58,393 nucleotides of DNA, taken from contig NZ_JAQURE010000019.1 in the NCBI RefSeq assembly GCF_028715765.1, positions 1 to 58,393 of the forward strand, read 5' to 3'. Numbering within the stretch: position 1 is the first letter of the stretch; every line of letters starts with the position of its first letter. The notes below the pieces were generated by a model. The model made no database searches. It saw only the letters and a program-made list of their open reading frames with translations, and had not been told where the DNA came from. The DNA comes from Rhodoferax sp. GTDB taxonomy: Bacteria; Pseudomonadota; Gammaproteobacteria; Burkholderiales; Burkholderiaceae_C. A program made the position numbers and the translations under genes. Positions 17,937 to 27,363 of the stretch are shown here, piece by piece.

Positions 17937-19135
17937 CCGCCCTCGCCGCTGATCAGGCACCCACTCCAAGACGACTGCGCATTGCGGTGCTGAACCGCCA
18001 GTTCTCAGGCACTGGCGGCGGTGCTGAGCGTTACTCGATTGCGCTGGTGGAGCAGCTGGCCGCGCAGCACGATATTCATGTGTTTGCCCAGCACATTGAC
18101 CATGTCTGGCCAGGCGTGACTTACCACCAGGTGTCTGCGCCGCTGACACGGCCGCGTTGGCTGAACCAGCTGTGGTTTGCCACGGCCACGTGGTGGGCCA
18201 CCCGCAAAGGCTTTGATGTGGTGCATTCGCACGAGAACACCTGGCACGGTCATGTGCAGACGGTGCATGTGCTGCCCATCAAGTACAACTTGCTGCAGGG
18301 TGTGCAGGGCGCACGGCTGGCACTGCGCTGGCTGAACATCATCACCAGCCCACGGCTGCTGGTGTATCTGGCACTGGAGCGCAGCCGGTTTGCAGTGCGC
18401 CAGCCACGCGCGCTGGTGCTGACCTCGCAAACGCTGGTGGCGCAAGTGCTGCAGACCTACCCGGCTTGCCAGGCGGCGCTGAGCGTGATCACGCCGGGTG
18501 TTGAGCGGGTGGTAGGGGCTGCCAGTGCGGCCGAGCAGGCAGCCGCGCGAGCCCGTTTGGGTTTGCCACTGGAGGGTTTCGGCATTTTGTTTGTGGGCAA
18601 CGACTACCGCAAAAAGGGCTTGACCAGCTTGATTCAAGCGCTGGCGCAGTTGCCCCGCAGCTGTTTTGTGGCGGTGGTGGGCAACCCGGCGCAGACGGCG
18701 CACTTCAAGGTCCAGGCGCAATCTGCCGGGGTGGCGGCACAGGTGTTTTTTTTGGGGTCACTGGCCGATGTGGGCGTGGCTTACCAAGCTGCCGACTGTC
18801 TGGCGCACCCCACACTGGAAGACACTTTTGCCATGGTGGTGCTAGAGGCCATGGCGCACGGTTTGCCGGTGGTGGTGAGTGCTGCACGCTACTGCGGCAT
18901 CGCCGCACTGCTGACCGATGAGGTCAATGCGTTGGTGCTGGCTGATCCGCAGAACGCATGGGCATTAAGTACCGCGTTGAGCCGTTTGCAGCAAGAGGGT
19001 GCGCTGCGTCAGCAGCTCAGCCAAGCCGCCCTGGCGTTTGCGCAAAACCACCAATGGTCAGCACTGGCGCAGCGGCAAGCCCAGATTTACGCTGATTTGG
19101 CTGACCACAGACAACCAGACACAGGCCGCAGCTGA
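17933..19135 (+). CDS. GT4-family glycosyltransferase
   Basis: The 400-residue protein starts at the ATG overlapping the deacetylase stop. It has a GT-B fold: an N-terminal glycine-rich acceptor loop (GTGGGAERYS), then a C-terminal nucleotide-sugar domain with LFVGNDYRKKGL and the EX7E retaining motif in EDTFAMVVLEAMAHG. It is WaaG-like, fitting transfer of a hexose to LPS core or a related lipid-linked glycan. It is convergent with msbA, separated by only four bases. Linkage and sugar are not determined by the sequence. Confidence 0.88.
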   Translation: MTALAADQAPTPRRLRIAVLNRQFSGTGGGAERYSIALVEQLAAQHDIHVFAQHIDHVWPGVTYHQVSAPLTRPRWLNQLWFATATWWATRKGFDVVHSHENTWHGHVQTVHVLPIKYNLLQGVQGARLALRWLNIITSPRLLVYLALERSRFAVRQPRALVLTSQTLVAQVLQTYPACQAALSVITPGVERVVGAASAAEQAAARARLGLPLEGFGILFVGNDYRKKGLTSLIQALAQLPRSCFVAVVGNPAQTAHFKVQAQSAGVAAQVFFLGSLADVGVAYQAADCLAHPTLEDTFAMVVLEAMAHGLPVVVSAARYCGIAALLTDEVNALVLADPQNAWALSTALSRLQQEGALRQQLSQAALAFAQNHQWSALAQRQAQIYADLADHRQPDTGRS

Positions 19136-19139
19136 AGCA

Positions 19140-20924
19140 TCAGCCGGCTACGCCGTCGTGCAAGCCGAGCCGATACAGCCGGGCATACAGGCCGTTTTGT
19201 TGCAACAACGCGGCGTGGTTGCCCACTTCTGCAATGCGGCCGTGGTCAAGCACCACAATGCGGTCGGCGTGGTGCACGGTGGACAAGCGGTGTGCAATGA
19301 CCAGCGTGGTGCGGTGGTTCATCAGCCGCTCCAGCGCCTCTTGCACACTGCGCTCAGACTCGGTGTCAAGCGCCGAGGTGGCTTCGTCCAAAATCAAAAT
19401 CGGGGCGTCTTTGTAAAGGGCTCGGGCAATGGCCAGGCGCTGACGCTGCCCGCCTGAGAGTTGGGTGGCGTTGTGCCCCACCAGCGTGTCAAGCCCTTGC
19501 GGCAGAGCTTGCACAAAGTCTTGCAAGTTGGCCGAAGTCAAACATTGCAGCACGCGCGCTTTGTCCATGGGCAAGCCCAGTGCCACGTTGGCGGCGACAC
19601 TGTCGTTGACCATCACCACCTGCTGGCTGACCAGCGAAAACTGCGCCCGCAGGGCGGGCAGCTGCCAGTCGCGCAGGTCATGGCCGTCCAGCAGCACCTG
19701 GCCTTGGGTCATGTCAACAAAGCGCGTGAGGACATTGACCAGCGTCGTTTTGCCCGAGCCCGAGGCGCCTACCAAGGCCACGGTTTCACCGGCTTCAATC
19801 TTGAAATTTTTAATGTTCAAAGCAGGCTCTGAGGCAGATGGATACTGCACCAATAGCTCTGAAAATAAGAGTGACCCAGTGGCTCTGGAAGTGCTGAACG
19901 AGCCACTGGACTCGTCTGGCGTGTGCTCGATCAAGGCCAGCGCCCGCTCCAGTGCCACCAAACCCCGGGTGATGGGGCTAGACACTTCAGAGAGTTGGCG
20001 CACCGGCGCAATGATCATCAGCATGGCGGTGACAAACGCCACAAAGCCACCCACCGAGGTGCCGCTGCTGGCGCTTTGCACCAGCGCCACCGAGATCACA
20101 GCCGAAAGCGCAATGGCCGCCAGCATTTGGGTCATGGGGGTCATGGCCGCCCCAGCCACGGTGGATTTCATGGCCAGATGCCGCAGGGATTCGCTCAAGC
20201 CATTGAAGCGGCGAGCCTGGCTGGCCTGGGCAGCGTAGAGCCGAATATCGCGGTGCGCCAACACGTTTTCTTCCACCACATAAGCCAGCTCGTCGGTGGC
20301 TTGCTGGGTGGCATGGGTGAGTTTGTGCACGCGCCGTGTCAGCACTTTCATGACCCAGGCCACTGCCGGAAAGATGGCTGCCACGATCAGCGTGAGCTTC
20401 CAGTTCAAGTAAAACAGGTAGGCAGTCAAAGCCAGCAGGGTCAAGCCGTTGCGGGTAAGGCTGAGCATGGCGTTGACCAGCATGGTGGCACCGTTTTGCA
20501 CTTCATAGACCACGGTATTCGACAAAGCGCTGGAGCTTTGCTGTGAAAACAACCGCAATTCAGCTGCTAAAATTTTGCCAAACATGGCTTGGCGCATCAG
20601 CAGCAAGCCTTGGTGTGTGATGCGGGTCAGGCCAATTTGCGACAGGTAACCAGCCAGCCCGCGTACCCCGAACAACAGCAGCAACGCGGCCGACACTTCC
20701 CAGATTTCAAGCTCGCCACGCTGAAAGCCACGATCAAGCAGCGGTTTGAGCAAGGCCGGAATCATGGGCTCGGTGGCGGCACCGACCACGGCACTCAGCG
20801 CCACCATCAGCCAAGTGCCAGGCAAGGTGCCAAAGTAGGGGGCAAAGCGCCGAATGCGCTGGAGCAGCCCTTTGTCAGGGGGGCTGACCTGTGCCCTGGT
20901 GTCGTTTGAATCTGGCGTGCTCAT
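19140..20924 (-). CDS. msbA: Lipid A export ABC transporter MsbA
   Basis: This 594-residue half-transporter fuses six transmembrane helices to an ATPase. Walker A is GASGSGKTT, the signature LSGGQRQR, Walker B ILILDEATSALD, and the H-loop VIAHRLSTV. As a homodimer it flips core-lipid A across the inner membrane. It overlaps the O-antigen ligase-like gene by four bases (ATGA), and the surrounding LPS genes support this job. The linker before the ATPase (SSGSFSTSRATGSLLFSEL) is coded by locally AT-richer DNA that weakly resembles the dispersed repeat in antisense. I do not call that a repeat copy. Confidence 0.9.
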   Translation of the reverse strand: MSTPDSNDTRAQVSPPDKGLLQRIRRFAPYFGTLPGTWLMVALSAVVGAATEPMIPALLKPLLDRGFQRGELEIWEVSAALLLLFGVRGLAGYLSQIGLTRITHQGLLLMRQAMFGKILAAELRLFSQQSSSALSNTVVYEVQNGATMLVNAMLSLTRNGLTLLALTAYLFYLNWKLTLIVAAIFPAVAWVMKVLTRRVHKLTHATQQATDELAYVVEENVLAHRDIRLYAAQASQARRFNGLSESLRHLAMKSTVAGAAMTPMTQMLAAIALSAVISVALVQSASSGTSVGGFVAFVTAMLMIIAPVRQLSEVSSPITRGLVALERALALIEHTPDESSGSFSTSRATGSLLFSELLVQYPSASEPALNIKNFKIEAGETVALVGASGSGKTTLVNVLTRFVDMTQGQVLLDGHDLRDWQLPALRAQFSLVSQQVVMVNDSVAANVALGLPMDKARVLQCLTSANLQDFVQALPQGLDTLVGHNATQLSGGQRQRLAIARALYKDAPILILDEATSALDTESERSVQEALERLMNHRTTLVIAHRLSTVHHADRIVVLDHGRIAEVGNHAALLQQNGLYARLYRLGLHDGVAG

Positions 20925-22207
20925 GCCGGTAGACCGTTTGAATGGAGGGATAGGGAGCCTGCCAAAGGCGCTTCTGTACGCACCCCCAAGGCCAACAACA
21001 GACCCAAGGTGATGCAGAAAAAATCACCAATCAAGGCGTCATACAGCGAAGAATTAAATAAGCAACCCACCACCATCACGGCCACCACAGAGATCAACGC
21101 GCGCTGCAGGGGTGGGTCAAATCGCATGGCATCTCGCACCAGGGCTGCCACCCACAGCAGCAACAAAAGGCTGCCCGCCACTCCCAACTCCACGCCCCAC
21201 AACAAAAATTCCTGGTGCGGGTTGCTGCTGAGTCCGTCGCCAAACACCAGGTTGGCGTTGGCACCTTCGATGCGTTTGACCGTCTGCGTCCAACTGCCCA
21301 CACCGAAGCCGGTCAAGGGTTGCTCGGCCATGGCTTGCAGCGAGCGGCGCCAGGCGTTCAAGCGAAACCCAGACGAGGAAATGTTGTCGTTTTGGACACT
21401 GTAGTTTTGGCTCTCGGTGATGACTTGTGCCACCTTGCCCTGGAATTTGGCCGAGCTGGCATACATCAGCCCGAACATGACCACAGGGAAAACCATCAAT
21501 GACACCACGCGCCATTGGCGTGGAATGTGCCACATCACCGCCAAGCTCAACACCACCAGCGAGGCCAGGTAGCCAGTTTTACCGACTTGCAAAAACAGGT
21601 TGTTGGCAAGGGCCAACACCGCCAGCGTGGCCAGCGTGACCGCGACCCAGGCCGCTTGCGGCCAATGCCGACGCATGTGCCAGCACACTGCGGCAGTGGC
21701 GGCAAACATCAGGGTTTGATCCAGGTAAGTGGAATAGACGACCGTTTTGTACTGAGGAATTAAGATGCTGGTGGCCCAAGGCACGCGGTAGCCGGTGGCC
21801 ATGACCCATGAACTGAGAATGAAAAAGGCTTGGCTCAGACCAAACACCAGCAAGGCCAGGCGGGCTTCACGGGGGGTGCGAATCAACATCACCAGCATGG
21901 CAACTTCGAGCAGTTTGCTGTGCTTGACAAAAGCTGTGACGGCCATGTCCAGCGGGGCTTGCGTCCACAACAGGCTAACCGCAAAAGCGGCCAGAATGAT
22001 GAAAATCAGACGCACCGACCAGAGCGTGTGAAGCGCATCCTGCGCCCTTTTTTGCCGAAAAGTGACAAAAAAATAAACCAGGCACCCCACAAATAGCAGC
22101 AGCTTGCCCAAGCTGATCCAGGCCATGGGCAGGCTGACTGATGCGGTGACCAAGCCAACAATAAACAGTCTCAGGCTGAGACCAAAGCGGGTGAGCGAAT
22201 GGGGCAT
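20921..22207 (-). CDS. waaL: O-antigen ligase/polymerase family protein (WaaL-like)
   Basis: The 428-residue polytopic protein has about ten to twelve hydrophobic helices. A large periplasmic loop (about residues 235-330) contains the conserved NPHQEFLLWGVELG stretch of the Wzy_C/O-antigen ligase family. WaaL joins undecaprenyl-linked O-polysaccharide to lipid A-core in the periplasm. It overlaps msbA and precedes it in the same transcript. Ligases and Wzy polymerases look alike, so the ligase call rests on its position with msbA and core glycosyltransferases. Confidence 0.8.
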   Translation of the reverse strand: MPHSLTRFGLSLRLFIVGLVTASVSLPMAWISLGKLLLFVGCLVYFFVTFRQKRAQDALHTLWSVRLIFIILAAFAVSLLWTQAPLDMAVTAFVKHSKLLEVAMLVMLIRTPREARLALLVFGLSQAFFILSSWVMATGYRVPWATSILIPQYKTVVYSTYLDQTLMFAATAAVCWHMRRHWPQAAWVAVTLATLAVLALANNLFLQVGKTGYLASLVVLSLAVMWHIPRQWRVVSLMVFPVVMFGLMYASSAKFQGKVAQVITESQNYSVQNDNISSSGFRLNAWRRSLQAMAEQPLTGFGVGSWTQTVKRIEGANANLVFGDGLSSNPHQEFLLWGVELGVAGSLLLLLWVAALVRDAMRFDPPLQRALISVVAVMVVGCLFNSSLYDALIGDFFCITLGLLLALGVRTEAPLAGSLSLHSNGLPA

Positions 22208-22315
22208 TTTTTTGAAAAATAGCAGCGCCTGACTTTACCGCATGGTCAAGAGTGAGCCGCTGACGCCATGAGGCTCAACTATGATCATCTGCCTGACTTC
22301 ATTGAGACCCTGACC

Positions 22316-23074
22316 ATGCGTTTGTCTGCCATCCTGATCACCCACAACGAGCAAGCCCACATCGTGGACTGCCTTAAGGCGCTGGATTTTGCGGATGAAA
22401 TCATTGTGGTGGACGCTGCCAGCACCGACCAAACGGCTGCGCTGGCGCGCCAGTTGGGCGCACAGGTGCATGTCACCCCAGACTGGCCGGGTTTTGGGGC
22501 ACAAAAAAACCGTGCGCTGGCGCTGGCCAAGGGCGATTGGGTGCTGTCTGTGGACGCTGATGAGCGCGTGCCGCCCGCACTGCGCGACGAGATTTTGGCC
22601 GTGGTGGCGCAAAACCAGGGGGCGCAGGTGTACCGGTTTCCACGGCGTTCGAGTTACTGCGGCCAATTCATGCAGCATTCGGGTTGGTCACCCGATTGGG
22701 TGGTGCGCTTGTTCAAGCGCGGCAGTGCCCAATTTTCAAATGATGTGGTGCATGAAAAATTGTGTGTGCAAGGTGCCGTAGGAGATTTGAAAACACCGTT
22801 GGTGCACTTGAGCTTTCCAGACTTTGAATCGGTGCTGGACAAAGCCAACCGCTACTCCAGCGCAGGCGCTGTGGCACTGCGTGCGAAGGGTAAATCTGCC
22901 ACGTTGTGGGGCGCCCTAGGGCATGGTGCATGGGCATTTTTCAGGACTTATGTATTGCGGCGAGGTTTTTTGGATGGGCAGCTCGGGCTGGCGCTGGCCA
23001 TCTCGAATGCAGAAGGCACTTACTACCGCTATGCCAAACGCTGGCTGATGACGCGCCACGAAATTGGGCAGTGA
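22316..23074 (+). CDS. waaE: LPS core glycosyltransferase, WaaE/KdtX-like (GT2)
   Basis: From the ATG at 22316 (MRLSAILITHNEQ) this is 252 residues. It is a GT-A glycosyltransferase with the DAASTDQT nucleotide-binding strand and the metal-binding DADER. The sequence resembles the WaaE/KdtX family that adds a sugar to inner-core heptose. An upstream in-frame ATG at 22268 adds 16 residues with no family match. The stop is followed within two bases by the next glycosyltransferase start. It is divergent from waaL, so the region between 22208 and 22315 should carry both promoters. Confidence 0.85.
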   Translation: MRLSAILITHNEQAHIVDCLKALDFADEIIVVDAASTDQTAALARQLGAQVHVTPDWPGFGAQKNRALALAKGDWVLSVDADERVPPALRDEILAVVAQNQGAQVYRFPRRSSYCGQFMQHSGWSPDWVVRLFKRGSAQFSNDVVHEKLCVQGAVGDLKTPLVHLSFPDFESVLDKANRYSSAGAVALRAKGKSATLWGALGHGAWAFFRTYVLRRGFLDGQLGLALAISNAEGTYYRYAKRWLMTRHEIGQ

Positions 23075-23075
23075 C

Positions 23076-23924
23076 ATGGCTGTGACCACCTGCTTTGTGA
23101 TCTTGACTTACAACCGGGTCGATGCCTTGGTTCAGGTGTTGCGAGCCTTGGCGCCGCAGTGCACAGCACAGCATGAAATTGTGATTGCAGACGATGGCTC
23201 TAGTGCAGCTCATGTGGCGGCGCTGCGTGCGCAACTGCCCAAATTCAGCTGTGCGGTCAGCCATGTGTGGCATCCAGATACTGGCTTTACCGCCTCACAA
23301 GCCAGAAACTTGGGCGCCATGGCCAGCCAGGCCGAGTACCTGGTGTTTTTGGATGGCGACTGTGTGCCCAATGCGCACTTTGTCAAGGCCCATGAGGCGC
23401 TGGCCGAAGCTGGCTATTTTGTCAATGGCAACCGGGTGTTGCTCAGTGAGCGTTTGACCCAACAGGTGGTCACGGGTGAGGTCGATTTGCTGGCAGCGAG
23501 CGCTTGGGATGGCTTGCGTTGGCGCTTTCAAGGGGATACAAATAAGCTGGCGCATTGGGTGTATTGGCCGCAAGCGCCTGGGCGATGTGAGTCGCAATTT
23601 CGCTGGAAGCAGATTCGCAGTTGTAACTTTGCGCTGTGGCGAAGTGACTTTATGGCGGTCAACGGTTTTGACGAGTCGTTTGAGGGCTGGGGCCATGAAG
23701 ATGCTGACCTGGTGTTGAGGCTGCATCACCTTGGCTTGTCTAGAAAAAACGGTTTTTTCAGCACCGAGGTTTTTCACTTGTGGCACCCACAAAACAGCCG
23801 CTATGCCGAAAGTGTGAACTACCAGCGGGTGATAGATCGCAGTCACACCAGCATCGTCGAGGCCAGCCGTGGTATCCGCGATAATTTGAGCTCAGAAGGT
23901 GTGGTTGTCACTGCCTTGAACTGA
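23076..23924 (+). CDS. GT2-family glycosyltransferase with galactosyltransferase-type C-terminus
   Basis: The 282-residue protein opens with CFVILTYNRVDALVQVL and IADDGSS, and has the DxD-like metal site FLDGDCVP near residue 90. A C-terminal block, NGFDESFEGWGHEDADLVLRL, is the signature of the Glyco_transf_7C group, which contributes acceptor and metal binding. It is an inverting GT-A enzyme, probably working on LPS core or O-chain. It lies immediately after waaE and just before tolB (19-bp gap). The sugar and acceptor cannot be named. Confidence 0.85.
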   Translation: MAVTTCFVILTYNRVDALVQVLRALAPQCTAQHEIVIADDGSSAAHVAALRAQLPKFSCAVSHVWHPDTGFTASQARNLGAMASQAEYLVFLDGDCVPNAHFVKAHEALAEAGYFVNGNRVLLSERLTQQVVTGEVDLLAASAWDGLRWRFQGDTNKLAHWVYWPQAPGRCESQFRWKQIRSCNFALWRSDFMAVNGFDESFEGWGHEDADLVLRLHHLGLSRKNGFFSTEVFHLWHPQNSRYAESVNYQRVIDRSHTSIVEASRGIRDNLSSEGVVVTALN

Positions 23925-23943
23925 GCAACAGGCCTGTAGGCAC

Positions 23944-25230
23944 ATGAATTTCAAGATGAGTTATTTCGTTAAATTTTGCATGGTTTGCACCTTGGCCTTG
24001 ATGGCGCTGTCAAGTCATGCGCAATTCAAAATTGACGTCTCAGGTGTGGGGTTGACCCAATTGCCGGTGACTGTGGCTGCCTTCAAAGGGCAAGAGGCAT
24101 TGAGTCAGAAGATTTCAGAGATTGTTTTGGCCGATTTGCAGCGCAGCGGCCAGTTTCGCGCCATTGATATCGCTTTGGGGGTGATGGACGAAGCCACCAA
24201 ACCTGAATTGTCTGCATTGCGCCAGGCCGGTGCCGATGCATTGGCTACCGGCAGTGTGACCAAGCTGGCTGATGGCCGCTTTGATGTGCGTTTTCGGCTC
24301 TGGGATGTGGTCAAAGGGCTAGATCAGGGTGGCCAGGGTTTTGTGGTGGCTGCGCTGGATTTGCGCATGGCTGCGCACCGAGTGGCTGACTACATCTACG
24401 AAAAGTTAACCGGCGACAAAGGTGTGTTTTCAACCCGCATTGCTTATGTGACCAAGGTGGGGACGCGTTTTCAGTTATGGGTGGCTGATGCGGATGGCGA
24501 AAACGCACAGTCTGCTTTGGCCAGCCCAGAGCCCATCATCTCACCAGCGTGGTCGCCCGATGGCAATCAATTGGCTTATGTGTCGTTTGAGTCGCGCAAG
24601 CCGGTCATTTATGTGCACAACGTGAGTACAGGCAAGCGCAAATTGATCGCCAACTTTAAGGGTTCCAACAGTGCGCCCGCGTGGTCGCCAGATGGCAAAA
24701 CTTTGGCGGTGACTTTGAGCCGTGACGGCGGCTCACAACTTTTTTTGCTGAGTGCTGCAGGGGGTGAACCGCGCCGATTGATTCAATCCAGCAGCATTGA
24801 CACCGAACCAGCTTTTTCACCTGATGGACAAAGCATTTACTTTGTAAGCGATCGGGGTGGCGCACCCCAAATTTACAAAGTAGCGGCCACGGGTGGCAAT
24901 GTGGAGCGCATCACCTTCACGGGAACCTATAACATTTCTCCCGCCGTCAGCGCCGACGGCCGGTGGCTGGCTTATATTTCGCGCGTCAGTGGTGTTTTTA
25001 AATTGCATGTGATGTCGTTGACTGATGGGACAGCAACTGCCCTGACCGATACAGCCGCGGATGAAAGCCCGAGTTTTTCGCCCAACAGCAAATTGCTGGT
25101 GTATGCGACCCAGCAGCAGGGGCGAGAAGCGCTGATGACCAGCACGCTCGACGGCCGCGTCAAAGCGCGTTTGAATGGACAAGGTGGTGACATTCGTGAG
25201 CCACACTGGGGACCTTTTTTTAAACCTTGA
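23944..25230 (+). CDS. tolB: Tol-Pal system protein TolB
   Basis: This 428-residue periplasmic protein has a signal peptide ending near SSHAQ, an alpha/beta N-terminal domain, and a six-bladed propeller marked by repeated PAWSPDG, PAFSPDG and PSFSPNS motifs. TolB bridges Pal in the outer membrane with the TolQRA motor, aiding outer-membrane constriction at division. It is followed 17 bp later by pal, then cpoB. tolQ, tolR and tolA are not in the window. The start codon is the first of two in-frame ATGs (MNFKM); the second, five codons on, is also possible. Confidence 0.96.
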   Translation: MNFKMSYFVKFCMVCTLALMALSSHAQFKIDVSGVGLTQLPVTVAAFKGQEALSQKISEIVLADLQRSGQFRAIDIALGVMDEATKPELSALRQAGADALATGSVTKLADGRFDVRFRLWDVVKGLDQGGQGFVVAALDLRMAAHRVADYIYEKLTGDKGVFSTRIAYVTKVGTRFQLWVADADGENAQSALASPEPIISPAWSPDGNQLAYVSFESRKPVIYVHNVSTGKRKLIANFKGSNSAPAWSPDGKTLAVTLSRDGGSQLFLLSAAGGEPRRLIQSSSIDTEPAFSPDGQSIYFVSDRGGAPQIYKVAATGGNVERITFTGTYNISPAVSADGRWLAYISRVSGVFKLHVMSLTDGTATALTDTAADESPSFSPNSKLLVYATQQQGREALMTSTLDGRVKARLNGQGGDIREPHWGPFFKP

Positions 25231-25247
25231 TTTTTTGGAGTAACTCA

Positions 25248-25784
25248 ATGATGAACGTGAAAAGTGTTTTGGTTTCAGTGTGCGCAGCTGTGTTGTTGTC
25301 TGCCTGTGGCACGTCAGTGCCGTTGAATGATGTGCCTGTGGCTGATGCCACTTCTAAAACGGTTCAGCCCTCTGATGCCAAAGGTTCAGGCGTAGCGGGC
25401 AGCGGCGTAGCCCCTGTGGATTTGGGTAAATCATCCATGCCTACCAATGCCTCTTCTGAATCACGTTTGGTGTATTTTGATTACGACAGTTATGTCATCA
25501 AACCAGAGTTTCAGTCTGTGATTGCGAACAACGCACGTTTGGCCAAGGCTCAGCCATCGCGCAAACTGGCCATTGATGGCCACACCGACGAGCAAGGCGG
25601 CCGTGAATACAACTTGGCTTTGGGACAAAAACGTGCAGATGCAGTGCGCAATGCCTTGGCTATTTTGGGTGTACCGCAAAGCCAGATGGAATCCGTGAGT
25701 TTTGGTAAAGAAAAACCAGCCGTATCTGGCTCCGACGAAGCGGCATTTGCGAAGAATCGCCGTACCGAAATTCGCTATCAATGA
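25248..25784 (+). CDS. pal: Peptidoglycan-associated lipoprotein Pal
   Basis: The 178-residue product starts MMNVKSVLVS after a GGAG site. Its signal peptide ends in the lipobox LLSAC, with Cys20 as the lipidated residue. A flexible Ser/Val/Ala linker is followed by an OmpA-like domain (VYFDYDSYVIKPEF, DGHTDEQGGREYNLALGQKRAD) that binds meso-diaminopimelate of peptidoglycan. It is the outer-membrane anchor of the Tol-Pal complex and is co-transcribed with tolB and cpoB. It is intact and of normal length. Confidence 0.96.
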   Translation: MMNVKSVLVSVCAAVLLSACGTSVPLNDVPVADATSKTVQPSDAKGSGVAGSGVAPVDLGKSSMPTNASSESRLVYFDYDSYVIKPEFQSVIANNARLAKAQPSRKLAIDGHTDEQGGREYNLALGQKRADAVRNALAILGVPQSQMESVSFGKEKPAVSGSDEAAFAKNRRTEIRYQ

Positions 25785-25798
25785 GTGAGCACTGATCC

Positions 25799-26566
25799 AT
25801 GCAATTGAAGCTTAGAGCCGTTGTTTTTTTGCTGGGGTGTGCTTGGGTGGCAAATGCTGCTCAAGCTGCTTTGTTTGAAGATGATGAAGCACGCAAGGCG
25901 ATTCTTGACCTTCGTCAGCGCGTGGAAGCCATGCGCCAGGATACGGATCAGTCACTCAAATCGACTCAGGAAGAAAAAGATGCGCTGGGTCGAGGGCTGT
26001 TGGATTTGCAACGTCAAATGGAGCAGTTGAAGACCAGCGTGGCGGCGCTTCGGGGTGAGAATGAAAAGCTCTTGCGTGATTTGTCTGACCTGCAACGCAG
26101 TCAAAAAGACCAGGCCCAAGTGCTGAATGAACGTTTGGCTCAGTTTGAGCCAGTCAAAGTGCAAGTTGATGGCATTGAGTTTTTGGCTGATCCGGCAGAA
26201 AAGCGAGACTTTGAGAATGCGCTGGCTGTGTTCAAAAAAGGTGACTTTGTCAACGCACAAAATGCATTGGTTGGCTTTGTTGGACGGTATCCGCTGAGTC
26301 AATATGTGCCATCCGCCTTGTTTTGGCTGGGTAACGCACAGTACGCAAGCCGAGATTACAAAGAAGCCATCATCAACTTTCGTGCTTTGATCAGCCGCAA
26401 TCCAGATCACTTGCGTACGCCAGAGGCGGTGCTTTCAGTGGCTAACTGCCAGTTGGAACTGAAGGACAGCAAGGGCGCGCGAAAAACGTTGACCGATTTA
26501 ATCAAGGCCTACCCTCAGTCTGAGGCAGCTTTGGCCGCCAAAGAGCGCTTGACTTCACTGAAATGA
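25799..26566 (+). CDS. cpoB: Cell division coordinator CpoB (YbgF)
   Basis: The 255-residue secreted protein has a signal peptide ending at about AAQA, a coiled-coil region over roughly residues 35-115 (DLRQRVEAMRQ to LNERLAQFE), and C-terminal TPR repeats. CpoB trimerises through the coil and links Tol-Pal activity to peptidoglycan synthesis during septation. It is the last envelope gene of the tol-pal run. Its stop overlaps the tcdA start by four bases (ATGA), coupling translation. Confidence 0.93.
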   Translation: MQLKLRAVVFLLGCAWVANAAQAALFEDDEARKAILDLRQRVEAMRQDTDQSLKSTQEEKDALGRGLLDLQRQMEQLKTSVAALRGENEKLLRDLSDLQRSQKDQAQVLNERLAQFEPVKVQVDGIEFLADPAEKRDFENALAVFKKGDFVNAQNALVGFVGRYPLSQYVPSALFWLGNAQYASRDYKEAIINFRALISRNPDHLRTPEAVLSVANCQLELKDSKGARKTLTDLIKAYPQSEAALAAKERLTSLK

Positions 26567-27315
26567 CTGATCGTCGTTTTGGGGGTATCGAGCGCTTGTA
26601 TGGCGTAGCGGCTGCTCAGCACATCTTCAATGCGCATGTGGCTGTGGTGGGCATAGGAGGGGTCGGTTCATGGGTTGCAGAAGCCTTGGCCAGAAGTGGT
26701 GTCGGGCAATTGACCTTGATCGACTTTGATCAAGTGTCAGAGTCCAACATCAACCGCCAAATTCACGCCACACAACATACGCTGGGTATGGCCAAAGTGG
26801 ATGCCATGCGCGAGCGTATCCATTCATTTTTTCCTGATTGCCAAGTCAATTGTGTGGAGGTTTTTGCCGATCCAGACAATTGGCCAGCGGTATTGCCACA
26901 ATCTGCGAATGCGGTGGTGGATGCCTGTGACCAAGTGACTGCCAAAGTTGCCATGGCTGGGTGGGCCATTCGCTCTGACGTCCATTTTGTTTTGGTGGGT
27001 GCTGCTGGCGGTAAGCGTTTGGCTCAGCATGTTTGCGTTGAAGATTTAAGCCAAGTGACGCATGATCCGCTGCTCGCGAAGGTTCGCTACCAATTACGCA
27101 AAGTACACAATGCCCCCCGAGAGGGTAGAAGAATGGGCATCACGAGTGTGTTTAGCCGCGAGGCTGTGGCACCACCAGATGCATCCTGTGGCGTAAGCGG
27201 TGATGGCACGCTGAACTGTCATGGTTATGGTTCTTTGGTCACTGTCACTGCGACTTTTGGTCAATGCGCTGCCGGGGTTATTTTGAATAAATTAGCTGGC
27301 GTGCCTAAGAGTTAG
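26563..27315 (+). CDS. tcdA: tRNA threonylcarbamoyladenosine dehydratase TcdA
   Basis: The 250-residue protein belongs to the E1-like ThiF/MoeB group. Its ATP-binding loop is GIGGVGSWVAEALARSGVG, followed by LIDFDQVSESNINRQ, both hallmark motifs. A late segment, PPDASCGVSGDGTLNCHGYGS, is typical of TcdA/CsdL. TcdA uses ATP to cyclise t6A to ct6A at position 37 of ANN-decoding tRNAs. It is coupled to cpoB, and tRNA-Lys(UUU), itself a tRNA carrying t6A, follows directly. Confidence 0.92.
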   Translation: MTDRRFGGIERLYGVAAAQHIFNAHVAVVGIGGVGSWVAEALARSGVGQLTLIDFDQVSESNINRQIHATQHTLGMAKVDAMRERIHSFFPDCQVNCVEVFADPDNWPAVLPQSANAVVDACDQVTAKVAMAGWAIRSDVHFVLVGAAGGKRLAQHVCVEDLSQVTHDPLLAKVRYQLRKVHNAPREGRRMGITSVFSREAVAPPDASCGVSGDGTLNCHGYGSLVTVTATFGQCAAGVILNKLAGVPKS

Positions 27316-27327
27316 GCTGAATTTGTT

Positions 27328-27333
27328 TATAAT
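27328..27333 (+). promoter_or_regulatory. -10 box for tRNA-Lys
   Basis: A perfect TATAAT lies 31 bases upstream of the tRNA. The -35 region is poor (TAAGAG at 17-bp spacing), so expression may rely partly on read-through from tcdA. Confidence 0.5.
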
Positions 27334-27363
27334 TTAAGGCTCTTCTTTAAGAGATTAAAGAAA

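Noticed and set aside
19850..19905. ATAGCT followed by GGCTCTGGAAG in msbA, antisense to the gene
   Set aside because: The spacing is 22 rather than 19 bases and the AGAGGCC box is not clear. It could be a remnant, but the match is too weak to list.
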